Below, one piece after another: positions 35,689 to 44,340 of a stretch of 64,000 nt of DNA; positions within the stretch are counted from its first letter, which is position 1; each line of letters opens with the position of its first letter. Position numbers and translations under genes: made by a program. The notes beneath the pieces are model-generated. The model was not told the origin of the DNA and ran no database searches. It was given only the letters and a program-made list of their open reading frames with translations. The stretch comes from Natronococcus sp. AD-5 (GTDB taxonomy: Archaea > Halobacteriota > Halobacteria > Halobacteriales > Natrialbaceae): contig NZ_CP132294.1 in the NCBI RefSeq assembly GCF_030734285.1, forward strand, positions 3,906,001 through 3,970,000. The letters are read 5' to 3'.

Positions 35689-35727
35689 GAGTGAACGGCT
35701 ATCACCGGTCATCACCTTTCCCGTACC

Positions 35728-36120
35728 ATGGAGCGATTCGATACAAACCCGACCGAGAACACGTCCAACCGATCGACGGGGCACGGTAGTCGTAAACCTT
35801 CGAAAAATCAAAACTCACCGCGAGAGGACGAGACGAAAAAGACTCGAGAGCCCGAAGCGATTCACGCAAGGGTCCCTCGCCGTCGGTTCGTTCAATTAGT
35901 TGGAACCGGGAGTATTCTCTCTATTGCGGGCTGTTCGGATATTAGCGGCAAGGCGGCGAAAGATCAAGTAAACTACCAGGACCATCCCAAAGGAGACCAG
36001 CAGTGTTCGAACTGTCAGTATTACACTTCCCCCCGAGACGGTGAGAATGCGGGCACGTGTAGCCGTGTAGAAGGCGCTATCGCACCTGACGACTGGTGCA
36101 ACATCTACTACAGCGGGTAA
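35728..36120 (+). CDS. Tat-exported HiPIP lipoprotein
   Basis: A 130-residue high-potential iron-sulfur protein. The four cluster cysteines are Cys93, Cys96, Cys111 and Cys124 (QQCSNCQYY, GTCSRVEGAIAPDDWCNIYY). The N-terminus has a long polar stretch, a twin-arginine motif RRRFVQLVGTGSILSIAGC and a lipobox Cys69, so it should be a membrane-anchored outer-face electron carrier. It is divergent from the HTH_10 regulator and shares its motif. All cluster ligands are present. Confidence 0.9.
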   Translation: MERFDTNPTENTSNRSTGHGSRKPSKNQNSPREDETKKTREPEAIHARVPRRRFVQLVGTGSILSIAGCSDISGKAAKDQVNYQDHPKGDQQCSNCQYYTSPRDGENAGTCSRVEGAIAPDDWCNIYYSG

Positions 36121-36234
36121 GACCGAACGAGGTCGAATGGGCTCAGAGACCGTTAAGAGGGGAAAAGGCCGTGTAGCGGATTATCGCCAGGAACTGTCCG
36201 CTGGAAACGCGTATTTTTGGTGTCAACGCGGCGT

Positions 36235-36759
36235 TCACGTGCGCTGAACCACTGTGAGAAGGTCGACTTCACACTGAGATTCATGTGAATCGCTCGTTCT
36301 GCCGATAATTTCCACGGGAACGGTAGTAACGCAATCCACCTTAGCGAATGTACGACCGACAAATGATCGGTTGAGGTCGGTCGGTTCACTTACGCTCATG
36401 ACGATACGGCCGGTCGCGTTCGTCTCAATGTAGTCGAGGAGCGCCTCATGTGGCACGCCGTGAAGCACGTCAATCGCGGGTGTGTACTCCTGATCGTGAA
36501 CCGTCATCCAATACAGTGCTACACTTATACGTGATTGTCTCTGTCGTTCACGGTCGTTCTGAGCGATTTCGGTGCGATTGCGGATGATCACGCCCGAATC
36601 GAGGCAGTCAAGAACTTCGATCCAATGAATTGTCGTTCCGGGAAAGTCACTGAAGATGATCTCCCATTCCACCTTCCGATTTGCCCGATCGGTTCCATCC
36701 GTAAGCACGAGCACGTTTTGAGGGGGACGCTTGGTCCGGTGGGTGCAGGTCGGAGCCAT
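36235..36759 (-). CDS. Usp-like stress protein
   Basis: A 174-residue protein whose N-terminus NVLVLTDGTDRANRKVEWEI and C-terminus HGVPHEALLDYIETNATGRI fit a UspA-type alpha/beta fold. The ATP-binding G-2x-G-9x-G(S/T) loop is not conserved (SEPTDLNRSFVGRTFAKV), so nucleotide binding is doubtful. A variant GAACATCTCC site with a GTTCGC-type second half lies 41 bp upstream, making it a probable member of the local regulon. Confidence 0.7.
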   Translation of the reverse strand: MAPTCTHRTKRPPQNVLVLTDGTDRANRKVEWEIIFSDFPGTTIHWIEVLDCLDSGVIIRNRTEIAQNDRERQRQSRISVALYWMTVHDQEYTPAIDVLHGVPHEALLDYIETNATGRIVMSVSEPTDLNRSFVGRTFAKVDCVTTVPVEIIGRTSDSHESQCEVDLLTVVQRT

Positions 36760-36799
36760 TTACCATTCGTTCGCTCGGTCTTTCCACTAACGTTCGCGC

Positions 36800-36809
36800 G
36801 AACATCTCC
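36800..36809 (-). promoter_or_regulatory. Variant site GAACATCTCC upstream of the Usp-like gene
   Basis: In gene orientation it reads GATGTTCGCGCGAAC: the inverted pair GTTC-N4-GAAC is intact, while the ATG-side arm is degenerate. It is 41 bp from the start at 36759. Confidence 0.6.
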
Positions 36810-37015
36810 ACTGAACGTCCGCAGCATACCCGCATATCATGGTTTCTAACGCCTCGTAGAAATCCTCGGGAACAGTTTCGTGGGTTGGTAATCAAAATGC
36901 GTCGTTCATGATATCGAAGTGTGGTTTTAGAAGAAGCGTAGACACGACGTAAATTGGGACTGTCATCACTCCACATACTCTTAAGACGGAGCCGTTTAGA
37001 TGAGGAAGACGGTAC

Positions 37016-37096
37016 ATGGCTAGTGAATCTCGACCACAGTTGGACATCGTCGTAATCGTCGGTGGACAGGCTGGCTGTCCTCATCGTCGGTGTTAG
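37016..37096 (+). pseudogene. N-terminal stub of an FAD/NAD(P)-dependent oxidoreductase
   Basis: The frame reads MASESRPQLDIVVIVGGQAG and then stops after six more codons. DIVVIGGGQAG is the dinucleotide-binding start of flavin reductases; here one Gly is Val and the rest of the gene is absent. The surrounding 36760-37503 stretch holds nothing else but regulatory sites. Confidence 0.45.
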
Positions 37097-37453
37097 GAAT
37101 TCGGGAGGCGAACTAGCTAGCATTGCTCGTAGTACTTGGCTGTCAGGCCGTAGAACAAGTCACATCCCATTTAGTATCTTCAATTCCCTCCCCTTCCGGT
37201 GGTTGGCCGATAGCGTATTCACTGTTGACACGTTGTTAGGGCGAAAAGTAAAAGGAATAGTGAAATCATCGGAGATTCTTCGATCTCCGAACACTCGAAT
37301 TCAAGTTCTAATTCGATAGCTGGACCGAACAGAAAGGTGGAATTCAGAGAGAGGGTATTCTCTCCACTTACCATTGGGAGCCGCGCTAACGTTGATCGCT
37401 GCCGTTCACGTTCTACGGTTTCCCGTGAACATCGTCAGTTACGTGCCACGTCT

Positions 37454-37463
37454 AAACATGTTC
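37454..37463 (+). promoter_or_regulatory. Site AAACATGTTC upstream of the leader ORF
   Basis: One mismatch from the palindrome. Its end is 41 bp from the ATG at 37504, the same geometry as the other regulon sites, which argues that transcription and translation start near 37504 rather than at 37590 or 37374. Confidence 0.6.
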
Positions 37464-37503
37464 GCAAAAACACTGGTGCAGTACCTGAGCCTTTGTACGG
37501 TTG

Positions 37504-37593
37504 ATGATAGCAGCATCGAACCCGAACCCGAGGATCGATCGGTCAGCCGAGAGAGCATTCACCAGCAGTATAGAGGGGAGAGGAGAGCCATGA
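37504..37593 (+). CDS. Possible 29-codon leader peptide
   Basis: ATG at 37504 opens MIAASNPNPRIDRSAERAFT plus nine residues, ending in TGA that overlaps the ATG of the next gene (ATGA at 37590). No hydrophobic segment. Its start lies 41 bp after the regulatory palindrome. The overlap suggests translational coupling with the membrane protein; it may have no function as a peptide. Confidence 0.4.
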   Translation: MIAASNPNPRIDRSAERAFTSSIEGRGEP

Positions 37594-38063
37594 CAGAGCA
37601 GTCCCCACAAACAGCAACTCAGATCGAAGGTTTAGACGTACAATGGTTGACGCTTCAGCGAGCTGTCGCTGTTGGAATGGTCGTCTTCGTCCTAATTCCG
37701 ATGGTCGTGGTCCTCCAACAAGTCATTCCTCCATTAGCCGTCGCTGGCGTGTTATTCGCCGGCGCATTTATACTTACGTGGCTACGCCCGCGTGCTGGCG
37801 CGCTCGGAGTCGGCGGGCTCTCCGGACTATGGTTGCTATGGCAGTCGGTCAATCTCCAACAGGTCTTACTCGTCCTCACACGACCATCCGAAGCGGTGTT
37901 CTTTCTCGCGACGCTGAGCACCCTCGTCTTACCGATCGCCGGTCTCGTCGGCCTCGTCGGGCTGATGACGGATCTGTCCGATACGTTCGCGATCCGGACG
38001 CTGCAAGCTACAGGGATCACACTGCTCGGCGGAATAGCACTCGCATTGCTAGCTGTTCTGTAA
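37590..38063 (+). CDS. Four- to five-helix membrane protein
   Basis: A 157-residue hydrophobic protein starting MTEQSPQTATQIEGLDVQWL. Membrane segments lie at about residues 27-47, 50-66, 70-85, 96-120 and 130-155. Family unknown. The ATG at 37590 has a GGAGAG ribosome-binding site and overlaps the leader ORF stop. A longer frame from 37374 exists, but the palindrome at 37454 would then be inside the gene, so the short form is preferred. Confidence 0.7.
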   Translation: MTEQSPQTATQIEGLDVQWLTLQRAVAVGMVVFVLIPMVVVLQQVIPPLAVAGVLFAGAFILTWLRPRAGALGVGGLSGLWLLWQSVNLQQVLLVLTRPSEAVFFLATLSTLVLPIAGLVGLVGLMTDLSDTFAIRTLQATGITLLGGIALALLAVL

Positions 38064-38325
38064 TTACCCCCTCGCTCGGTCTTTCTGTAGTCGATCTTCA
38101 ATAGGGAGCGACGGCCGATCTCGAGGTCCAGAGAAGATGTTCGAATGAACACTGGTGGGGGATAGGTGCTAAAGAGATGTTGATGACAGCAACATCAAAG
38201 CTATCGGAACGTGTCGTTCTGGCGAAGGAAGACGATGGACAAGATGGGTGAATCCGAAATTTCTTGAGACTCGCCGTGCTCCCGAGTACCACCGGCACTG
38301 ACCGATATATGAGGCTGATGGGACA

Positions 38326-38655
38326 CTATAGTCCGTTCCCGACTCTCGGGTCGTCTGAGCAGTCAATGAACTCGATCACATCGCGACTTACCGTCGCTGA
38401 TCGTTCGACAGTGACGACGTCGTGGACCAAACCGCCCTCACCCGTAGACATCAGCCGGTCCTTCTTTCGCAGTCCGTCCTCAGTTAGATCCTGGTAGTGT
38501 TCAGCGTATATCTGAGCGGTCCCGTCAGACCACCGTCGGATGTTGATCGCCCACTCGTCACCCCACAGGTCGGTAGCTGCGTCCTCGAGCTCTTTCACGA
38601 ACGAACGGTCACTGTCGAGTAGTACAGGTGGGTATTCCAGCTCGGAATCACACAT
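38326..38655 (-). CDS. Small acidic protein of unknown function
   Basis: A 109-residue acidic protein, MCDSELEYPPVLLDSDRSFV, with WAINIRRWSDGTAQIYAEHY in the middle. No domain recognised. It lies 37 bp downstream of the recombinase fragment at 38693-39385, on the same strand, so they could have been one unit. The 38064-38325 gap holds nothing I can name. Confidence 0.6.
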   Translation of the reverse strand: MCDSELEYPPVLLDSDRSFVKELEDAATDLWGDEWAINIRRWSDGTAQIYAEHYQDLTEDGLRKKDRLMSTGEGGLVHDVVTVERSATVSRDVIEFIDCSDDPRVGNGL

Positions 38656-38692
38656 CGTTCTCCTCTATAGGGTTTTGTCTCTCATTGCCTAC

Positions 38693-39385
38693 TCAGTCAG
38701 CGTCCATCCGCTCGAGGAGCGCCGACTTCACCTCGGGGTCATCCAGCTGCTCATCCAGCGTATCGAGCTTGTCCTGCTGGTCGTCGCCCGACTCAGTTTC
38801 AGCGTAATCCAGCTTCACGTCATCCTCTATATCGCGCACGTCTGCAGCTGCCTCTGCGCGCATGGCCTGACCACACCGGGAGCAGAAATGTGCCTCACGC
38901 TTCTCATGATACCCGCACCGGGGGCATTCAACCGGACCGATGTGTTCGGTCTCACTTTCCTCGACCTCGAGTCCGTGCATCCTGGCCAGTTCGCGGTCGG
39001 CGTCTTCCGCAAAAACCTTGATATAACGGCTGGCGGCGTCTGAGCCGGTCACCCACCCGTAACGGTTTTCGACATACGCCTGACTCAACCCCTTGCTTGC
39101 GTGGTAGCTCGCGCTCGATTTGCGGAAATTCGTCAGCGTCACCGGTTTGTCTACCTCGGCGCGTTCGGCCGGCTTCTTGAACATCTTGGTAAGCATCCGA
39201 TAGCTAATTTCCTCGGGCGTGTTGAGTTTCGACCAAAGCGGTGCGTCCCGGTCGTCAGGTGCCGGGTGCTCATCGAGCCAATCCCGTACGTAAGGCACAC
39301 TCGGGATCAATAGCACGGTCCGACGTCCCTGCTTGCCGTCTGCGGTCACCTGCAAACCGTGGTCGTGATCCGTGATGCTCCCCAC
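38693..39385 (-). pseudogene. Tyrosine recombinase with zinc ribbon, N-terminally truncated
   Basis: About 230 codons. Only the C-terminal catalytic part is left: VTLTNFRKSSASYHASKGLS in the position of the His-x-x-Arg box, and DAASRYIKVFAE with the catalytic Tyr. A zinc ribbon (CPRCGYHEKREAHFCSRCG) and an acidic tail follow. This is the haloarchaeal plasmid/ICE integrase type with a C-terminal zinc finger. Homology stops at 39385, where an unrelated VOC fragment on the other strand begins, so the 5' half was lost by recombination. Confidence 0.75.
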
Positions 39386-39556
39386 GGCGTCGTCGAGGAG
39401 TTCGAAGCGGCCGACATGCCCGTGATCCAGAGCGGTAACTACGCCGGCACCGAGTTCTGGTACTTCGACACCGCCGAGGAACTGAACGGCGCGATCTTCG
39501 AGACGGCGGCGAACGTCGGCGAGATCCCAGACCCGGACGAGACGTATCCGGAATAG
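39386..39556 (+). pseudogene. VOC (glyoxalase-like) protein, C-terminal fragment
   Basis: The frame GVVEEFEAADMPVIQSGNYA followed by GTEFWYFDTAEELNGAIFET is the last 55 residues of a vicinal-oxygen-chelate domain. Its Glu/Asp-rich end (PDPDETYPE) is complete. The N-terminal half is missing at the junction with the recombinase fragment. Confidence 0.65.
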
Positions 39557-39588
39557 CGTCGGCGACGGCAGCCGCCTCAGATGCGCTC

Positions 39589-39935
39589 CTAGGAGAGGTC
39601 CAACTCGAGGTCCTCACGCAGCAGTTGCGAGACGTGACAGCCCCGTTTGCCGATCGTGACGGTGCGATCGATCGTCTCGTCGTTGGCGTCGGTTTCGAGG
39701 CGGACCGTCGGTTCAATGTGCTCGACGGAACCGTGTTCGAGTTCGCCCGCCACCGTAACGTCGATCTTCCCGACGGAGACGTCGCGCTTGTTCGCCTGGT
39801 AGCGGACGCTCAGGGAGAGACACGATGCGAGCGAGCCTAGAAAGCGTCGACCGGCGTCGGTCCGGTCTCGGTGCCGCCCGCCTCCTCGGATTCGTCGTAG
39901 TGCTACTCGAACGAACTCGCTTCGACGTGGCCACT
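39589..39935 (-). pseudogene. OsmC-family peroxiredoxin-like gene, broken
   Basis: The minus strand reads DESEEAGGTETGPTPVDAF, then after a one-base deletion (near 39838) LGSLASCLSLSVRYQANKRD and VSVGKIDVTVAGELEHG, ending KRGCHVSQLLREDLELDLS. Both catalytic Cys positions (SLASC and RGCHV) remain. A TAG interrupts the frame further upstream (VEASSFE-stop-HYDE). OsmC proteins detoxify organic hydroperoxides; this copy is non-functional as read. Confidence 0.75.
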
Positions 39936-39936
39936 C

Positions 39937-40233
39937 AAGGAGATCCCTGAGCGGATCAATGAGGATGCAGTCGACGACGACCTAGGCGCATTCGTTCCGA
40001 CCAAGCACAAGTCATCTGCAGCTGACACTGACGTTCACACGGGCGCCAAGGTCGCTACGGACGGCGGCACTATCACCGAGATCGTCAACGACGCCGAGAT
40101 TCTCGACGACGAGAGCGCGGTTCCGTGGGAAAGGCTGTTCGCTGAGTTCGACATGTACGGCAGCTCGACGGGCGAGTACTACATTCGTAAAGTCGTGCTG
40201 AATACAAGGCGCGTACAGGGTATCATAGAGTGA
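39937..40233 (+). pseudogene. Unidentified 3' gene fragment without a start
   Basis: A 98-codon open frame (KEIPERINEDAVDDDLGAFV ... GEYYIRKVVLNTRRVQGIIE) with haloarchaeal composition and no plausible start codon. Family not recognised. It is joined directly to the upstream OsmC remnant, so it is a 5'-truncated gene. Confidence 0.4.
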
Positions 40234-40328
40234 ATGGCGCACGTACTCTCACTGGTCGAAGACTCGTAAGTTGAAATCAGATGCAACACCACGCTTTTTG
40301 AGTATGGGTAACAATCTCAAACAGCTCA

Positions 40329-40451
40329 ATGTCCCAATCCAATCCGATTCAGTGTCCAGTCTGTAGCTGGACTGGTTACCATTCAGATCTTCAGAGATCC
40401 GGCAACGGAACAGTCTGCCCAGTATGCGGCCAAACAATCGTCATTGAATAG
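40329..40451 (+). CDS. Double-CxxC zinc-finger microprotein
   Basis: A 40-residue protein, MSQSNPIQCPVCSWTGYHSD then LQRSGNGTVCPVCGQTIVIE. Two CPxC knuckles 21 residues apart form a zinc ribbon. Haloarchaea encode many such microproteins, mostly of unknown role. It lies 19 bp upstream of the decayed TATA-binding protein gene and may once have shared a transcript. Confidence 0.6.
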   Translation: MSQSNPIQCPVCSWTGYHSDLQRSGNGTVCPVCGQTIVIE

Positions 40452-40470
40452 CTATCGTGGAAATCATTCT

Positions 40471-40935
40471 ATGACATCCTCATACGACCCAGACCAGTTC
40501 CCGAGGGTAGTCTCGCGAACGGAGGATCCGAAGGCCGCATCGTTGATATTCCGATTAGGGAAGATCGTGTGTACCGGTGCCTCATCGGTCGACGACTTGA
40601 CGACAGCACTCGAATTGACGTTCGAAAAGTTGCGTGTCCTCGGACTCGATGTTCCTGAGGAGCCAGACATAACGGTCCGGAATATCGTGACGAGCGGCAA
40701 TCTGGGGACTCGCCTTAATCTCAACGCAATCGCAATCGGATTCGGGTTAGAAGCCGTCGAGTACGAACCCGAACAATTTCCCGGATTGGTCTATCGCCCC
40801 GATAAACTGGATGTCGTCGTCTTGTTGTTCGGGAGCGGAAAACTCGTTATCACCGGGGGAAGTCAGCCGAGTGACGCTGAAGACGCCATTACCGTGGTTT
40901 AGGAACGGTTAGATGATCTCGGATTGCTCGAGTAG
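40471..40935 (+). pseudogene. TATA-binding protein, truncated with an in-frame stop
   Basis: The product is a clear TBP: YDPDQFPRVVSRTEDPKAAS, then SLIFRLGKIVCTGASSVDDL, and the second repeat NIVTSGNLGTRLNLNAIAIG with FGLEAVEYEPEQFPGLVYRP. The first 35-40 residues (the N-terminal strand of repeat 1) are missing. The frame meets TAG at 40900 after EDAITVV; beyond it the same frame continues ERLDDLGLLE and a normal stop. A normal haloarchaeal TBP has about 186 residues. It is an accessory TBP that has decayed, though a 144-residue fragment could still be made. Confidence 0.85.
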
Positions 40936-41003
40936 GACCCTCAAGCCTCGCGGATGGACCCCTCGCTCGCCGAGTGGTTCCGGCGGCACGAATGCCTCAT
41001 GAC

Positions 41004-41420
41004 TTACTCATGCACGGTGGGCTCAACGTGTTCGATAACCTCTCCGAACGCGAGCGTCTCCTGCACATTCTTGATTTCGATCGTGACCCGATCGCCGATT
41101 TCGGTCTCAGGGACGATGACCACGTGCCCCCGTTCAACACGAGCAATACCGTCTCCTCGCTTGCCAATGTCTTCGATGTCAACGGATCGACGATCGCCCG
41201 TTGCAATCGGTGGCTCACGGCCACGTCGTTCTGGTTCCTCTCTCGACGTCTCCTGTGACGACGACGTAGAGCCAGATGCAAGCTGTGCGACGCAATAGAC
41301 CTCGCTCAGGTGGAGATCACCATCCGTGAGCTCCCAATTCGTAATTTCGATTCGATATGAGTCGTCATCGGCCTCGACCTCACTACGTCGTTCGAGTCAC
41401 GGTCGTGGCGATGGGATCAT
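41004..41420 (-). CDS. TRAM-domain protein, possible in-frame stop near the start
   Basis: The minus strand encodes a TRAM domain: SVDIEDIGKRGDGIARVERG, HVVIVPETEIGDRVTIEIKN, ending AFGEVIEHVEPTVHE. This RNA-binding domain occurs alone in small archaeal proteins. The N-terminal part SYRIEITNWELTDGDLHLSE is also family-like. The only ATG in frame (41420) is followed after seven codons by TGA (41397-41399). Either the gene is inactivated, or translation starts at a non-ATG codon further in. Confidence 0.65.
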
Positions 41421-41551
41421 ATTCGATAGTTGCCTCGCGGACGGCTGCCCCGATACGACGACACCGGCGAGTAGTTCAATGAACCATCGTACCCGTAGCC
41501 GCAGACGTTCCACCCCGAGAATTTTACGTCACGCCCTCGCATCTCGTGACG

Positions 41552-42031
41552 ATGGAACACGTCCGAATCGACGATGTCGAGGTCCCGGCGACGAACAGCC
41601 CCGCAGACGTCGTCCGTCCGATCTCCCGGGCACTGGGGACGACCGATCTCGCGATGAACTACTTCGAACTCGCACCCGGCGAGAGCTTCGGCTACGCGTA
41701 CCACCGCCACAACGATCAGGAGGAGGTGTTCTACCTCCAGACGGGTACAGCGACGTTCGAGACGGAGTCCGGAGAAATCGAAGTCGACTCCGGTGAGGCA
41801 ATCAGGTTCGCACCCGGGGAATTCCAACTCGGACGCAATCAGTCGGACGAGCGCGTGGCGGCACTCGCCCTTGGCGCACCGCGCGACACCGAGGACATCG
41901 AGTATCTCCTCGACTGCTCGGAGTGCGGTGAGCGTACCGTCCACACGTCCGCGGTCGCTGAAGAGGGGGATGAGATCGTTATCCACTGTTCGGAGTGTGG
42001 GACAGAGACACGTCAACCGCTCACCACATGA
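41552..42031 (+). CDS. Cupin protein with a C-terminal zinc ribbon
   Basis: A 159-residue cupin: NYFELAPGESFGYAYHRHND, QEEVFYLQTGTATFETESGE, RFAPGEFQLGRNQSDE, then a CSEC...CSEC zinc ribbon (residues about 122-152). It is a relative of the cupin at 19997. ATG at 41552 gives MEHVRIDDVE; a GTG two codons earlier is possible. Its stop overlaps the ATG of the decayed DUF3995-like gene (ATGA at 42028), so it once formed an operon with it. Confidence 0.8.
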   Translation: MEHVRIDDVEVPATNSPADVVRPISRALGTTDLAMNYFELAPGESFGYAYHRHNDQEEVFYLQTGTATFETESGEIEVDSGEAIRFAPGEFQLGRNQSDERVAALALGAPRDTEDIEYLLDCSECGERTVHTSAVAEEGDEIVIHCSECGTETRQPLTT

Positions 42032-42333
42032 AACGCGGACACTCGCTGACGTGGGCGGGCTGTGCGGCGTGCCTCTGAGCGCTCGTTTTCGCCGCGATGA
42101 GCGTCTACTGGGCGCTCGGAGGGGCGATGGGCCTGGACACGCTGTCGCCAACGATTCAGGCACTCGCACGTGAGCGCGATCCTGAGTTCGTAGCGAGTAT
42201 GTGGATTACCGGTGTCCTGAAGATCGGTGGCGGCATGCTCGCCCTGTTGCTGGTTCGCCCGTTGGGGGAGTGGGTCCCCCGTCGGCTAGTGCTCGTCATG
42301 GCGTGGGGTGGGACCTACTGGGGACCAAGTTGA
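42028..42333 (+). pseudogene. DUF3995-like membrane protein, stop codon and 3' truncation
   Basis: The frame reads MKRGHSLTWAGCAACL, TGA, then ALVFAAMSVYWALGGAMGLD and a second helix VLKIGGGMLALLLVRPLGEW. This is the pattern of DUF3995 proteins (four helices, about 140 residues). A nonsense codon interrupts helix 1, and the gene is cut at about 42315, where double-HTH copy 3 begins. Confidence 0.65.
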
Positions 42334-44287
42334 GCAAGCGCTCGAGGTACTGGATCCGGACGGCCGCAAGGTCGAACTCCTCCGGCAGCTCGCCGACGAA
42401 CCCGCCCTGACGCTCTCGAGGCACGCGCTGCGGGCGATGCACGACGTCGATCGGAGTCGGATCTCGCAACTGCTGGTCTCCGAGAAGAACTCGCTCACCG
42501 AGCTCGGTCTGGTTGCGGAGTTCGGGCCGGCTGATGATCGAACCGTCGAGTTACTCGAGGCCGGCCGACAGGGTCTCGGGACGCTGGACGCCCAACACGG
42601 TCACCAGCAGGAACTTTCGGAGGCCGTGAGCGACACCGGAACGTCCTCCACACAGTGCCGTGTAACCCCGCGCACACGAGGGGAGGGGTGTGACCGCGGC
42701 GGTGAGGACAGCAACCCCTACCGGACGGCCTATCTCGACCGGCCAAGCCATGCCGGCGCCGTTGGCTGTGGCCAAGCCGGCGATGTCACCCTCGTTGAAG
42801 CGCCGTTCGAGGACCAAACAGACGGTCCTGATCACACTCGGTACGTCAGCTTCGACGCTGATCGCGAAGAGGCCGTAGTCGCGGTTCGGGCGAGTGGGCC
42901 CCTGCAGTACGTGGTAAGTCTTGCGACAGCGTTAGCCTCCCCGCGGTTGGTCAACCGAGTCCTCACTGCCAGCCGTCTCAAGTCTCTCGAGGATCCGCCG
43001 GCAATCCTGCGGGATGCTCGCTGTATCGGGGCGCTTTCCGACGAGGCTCTCGAGGATCCGCAGACACTTCGTGAGGCATTCATCGAGTGGAGGACCGACC
43101 TCGAGGATCTCACTAGGAAACTCGCAGCCGGCGAGTACGAGGATCGCGACCGCTTCCGAGGGTCAATTATGCGGTCTGCCCACGGGCTTGCTGGGTCGAT
43201 CATACACCTGTTCAGTGCTCTCGGGGTCGACATTACTCGCGAACTCCAAGTGCCATCTGGACTCGAGACTACTGCACTCGAGGAACTCGCGACTTCGATC
43301 AGTATTTCAGCCGCAATTCAGGGGAAATACGGTGTCTTTGCCTCGTATCGACAACTGTTTGAGTCTCGCGAGGAAAAGCGTCGCACCGCACTCACACCGA
43401 CTGTGGATGCAGATGATCCGCTCGGATCGCTCATCGGCTCACTCGTTGTCCGGGGTGACGATGTCCATCGACTCCGCCCCAAGCTCAGGCAATCGCTCGA
43501 GACGCCAGCAACAGTCGCTGACGACACTCCCGAGTTCGCGATCCATGTCTCCCTTTCAACTGTCGACCGGACGGCCTACGCAACAACCGCGACGCGAATT
43601 CTGCAGTCAAAGAATTTGCGATGGACTCGAGAGACCGTCTCTTTGCTTCACGCATTGACCGGCTCGCCGTACGCCGCTGCTCGAGCACTGCAGCAACTCG
43701 CTACAGAAGACGAGTGCCGAGAGCTCCGACCGGGTGAGCTCCGCTACGCCTTAGGAACGCTCGAGCCTGAGCAGCTGCTCACCGACCACCCACCATCAGT
43801 TGGCCGAATCGTTCAGACGCTTCTCACAGCCGAGAACCGCCTGTCACAGACCGAACTCGCCGAGCGAGCAGACGTGTCGGCACGGACGATTCGAAACTAC
43901 CGCGATCGGCTCGAAGCGCTCGATCTCATCCGTGTCGACGAGAACGGGTATCGTCTTGCGTTGTCGTTCCAGACAGCTACTGAACGGCGCGATCCCGTTG
44001 TTCCGACCGTCCTCGAGGAGAACCAAACGCTCCTTGATGCAACCAACGCACTCCTTGAGGCGGTCCTCCCACCAGAGCGATACGGCGATCCAGACGATCC
44101 ACTCGGTAGCGTACTGTTCTGGCCACCGGACCCGTCGCGACTACTTGACCACCCCGACGTCGCGCCGTGGGTCAAACTGGCCGCATGGCTGACCGGCACC
44201 GAGCGACCGGACCGCAAGACATCGATCGCTGTGGGACCACCAATCTGCCAACAGTCGATCACCGGGCCAACAAAGACAACAGGATGA
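42308..44287 (+). pseudogene. Double-HTH family, copy 3, N-terminally truncated chimera
   Basis: A 659-codon open frame. Homology to the 835-aa protein starts at EQALEVLDPDGRK, so about 200 N-terminal residues are missing and replaced by the end of the DUF3995-like gene; the GTG at 42308 is an accidental start. It contains the first HTH (SRISQLLVSEKNSLTELGLV), the central signature IMRSAHGLAGSIIHLFSALG and the C-terminal HTH. Up to LFWPPDP.RLLDH the DNA follows copy 2; the last 135 bp (44151-44287) are almost identical to the end of copy 1 (5841-5977). It is therefore a mosaic. An HTH/PIN pair follows after 53 bp. Confidence 0.85.
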
Positions 44288-44340
44288 CGGCTCGCGACTG
44301 TCGGAAGTGTTATTACGAATTATGCATAACTCATAATACA

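Noticed and set aside
41417-42169. A 250-codon minus-strand frame opposite the second cupin
   Set aside because: Antisense to a clear cupin with zinc ribbon; composition is typical of a shadow frame.
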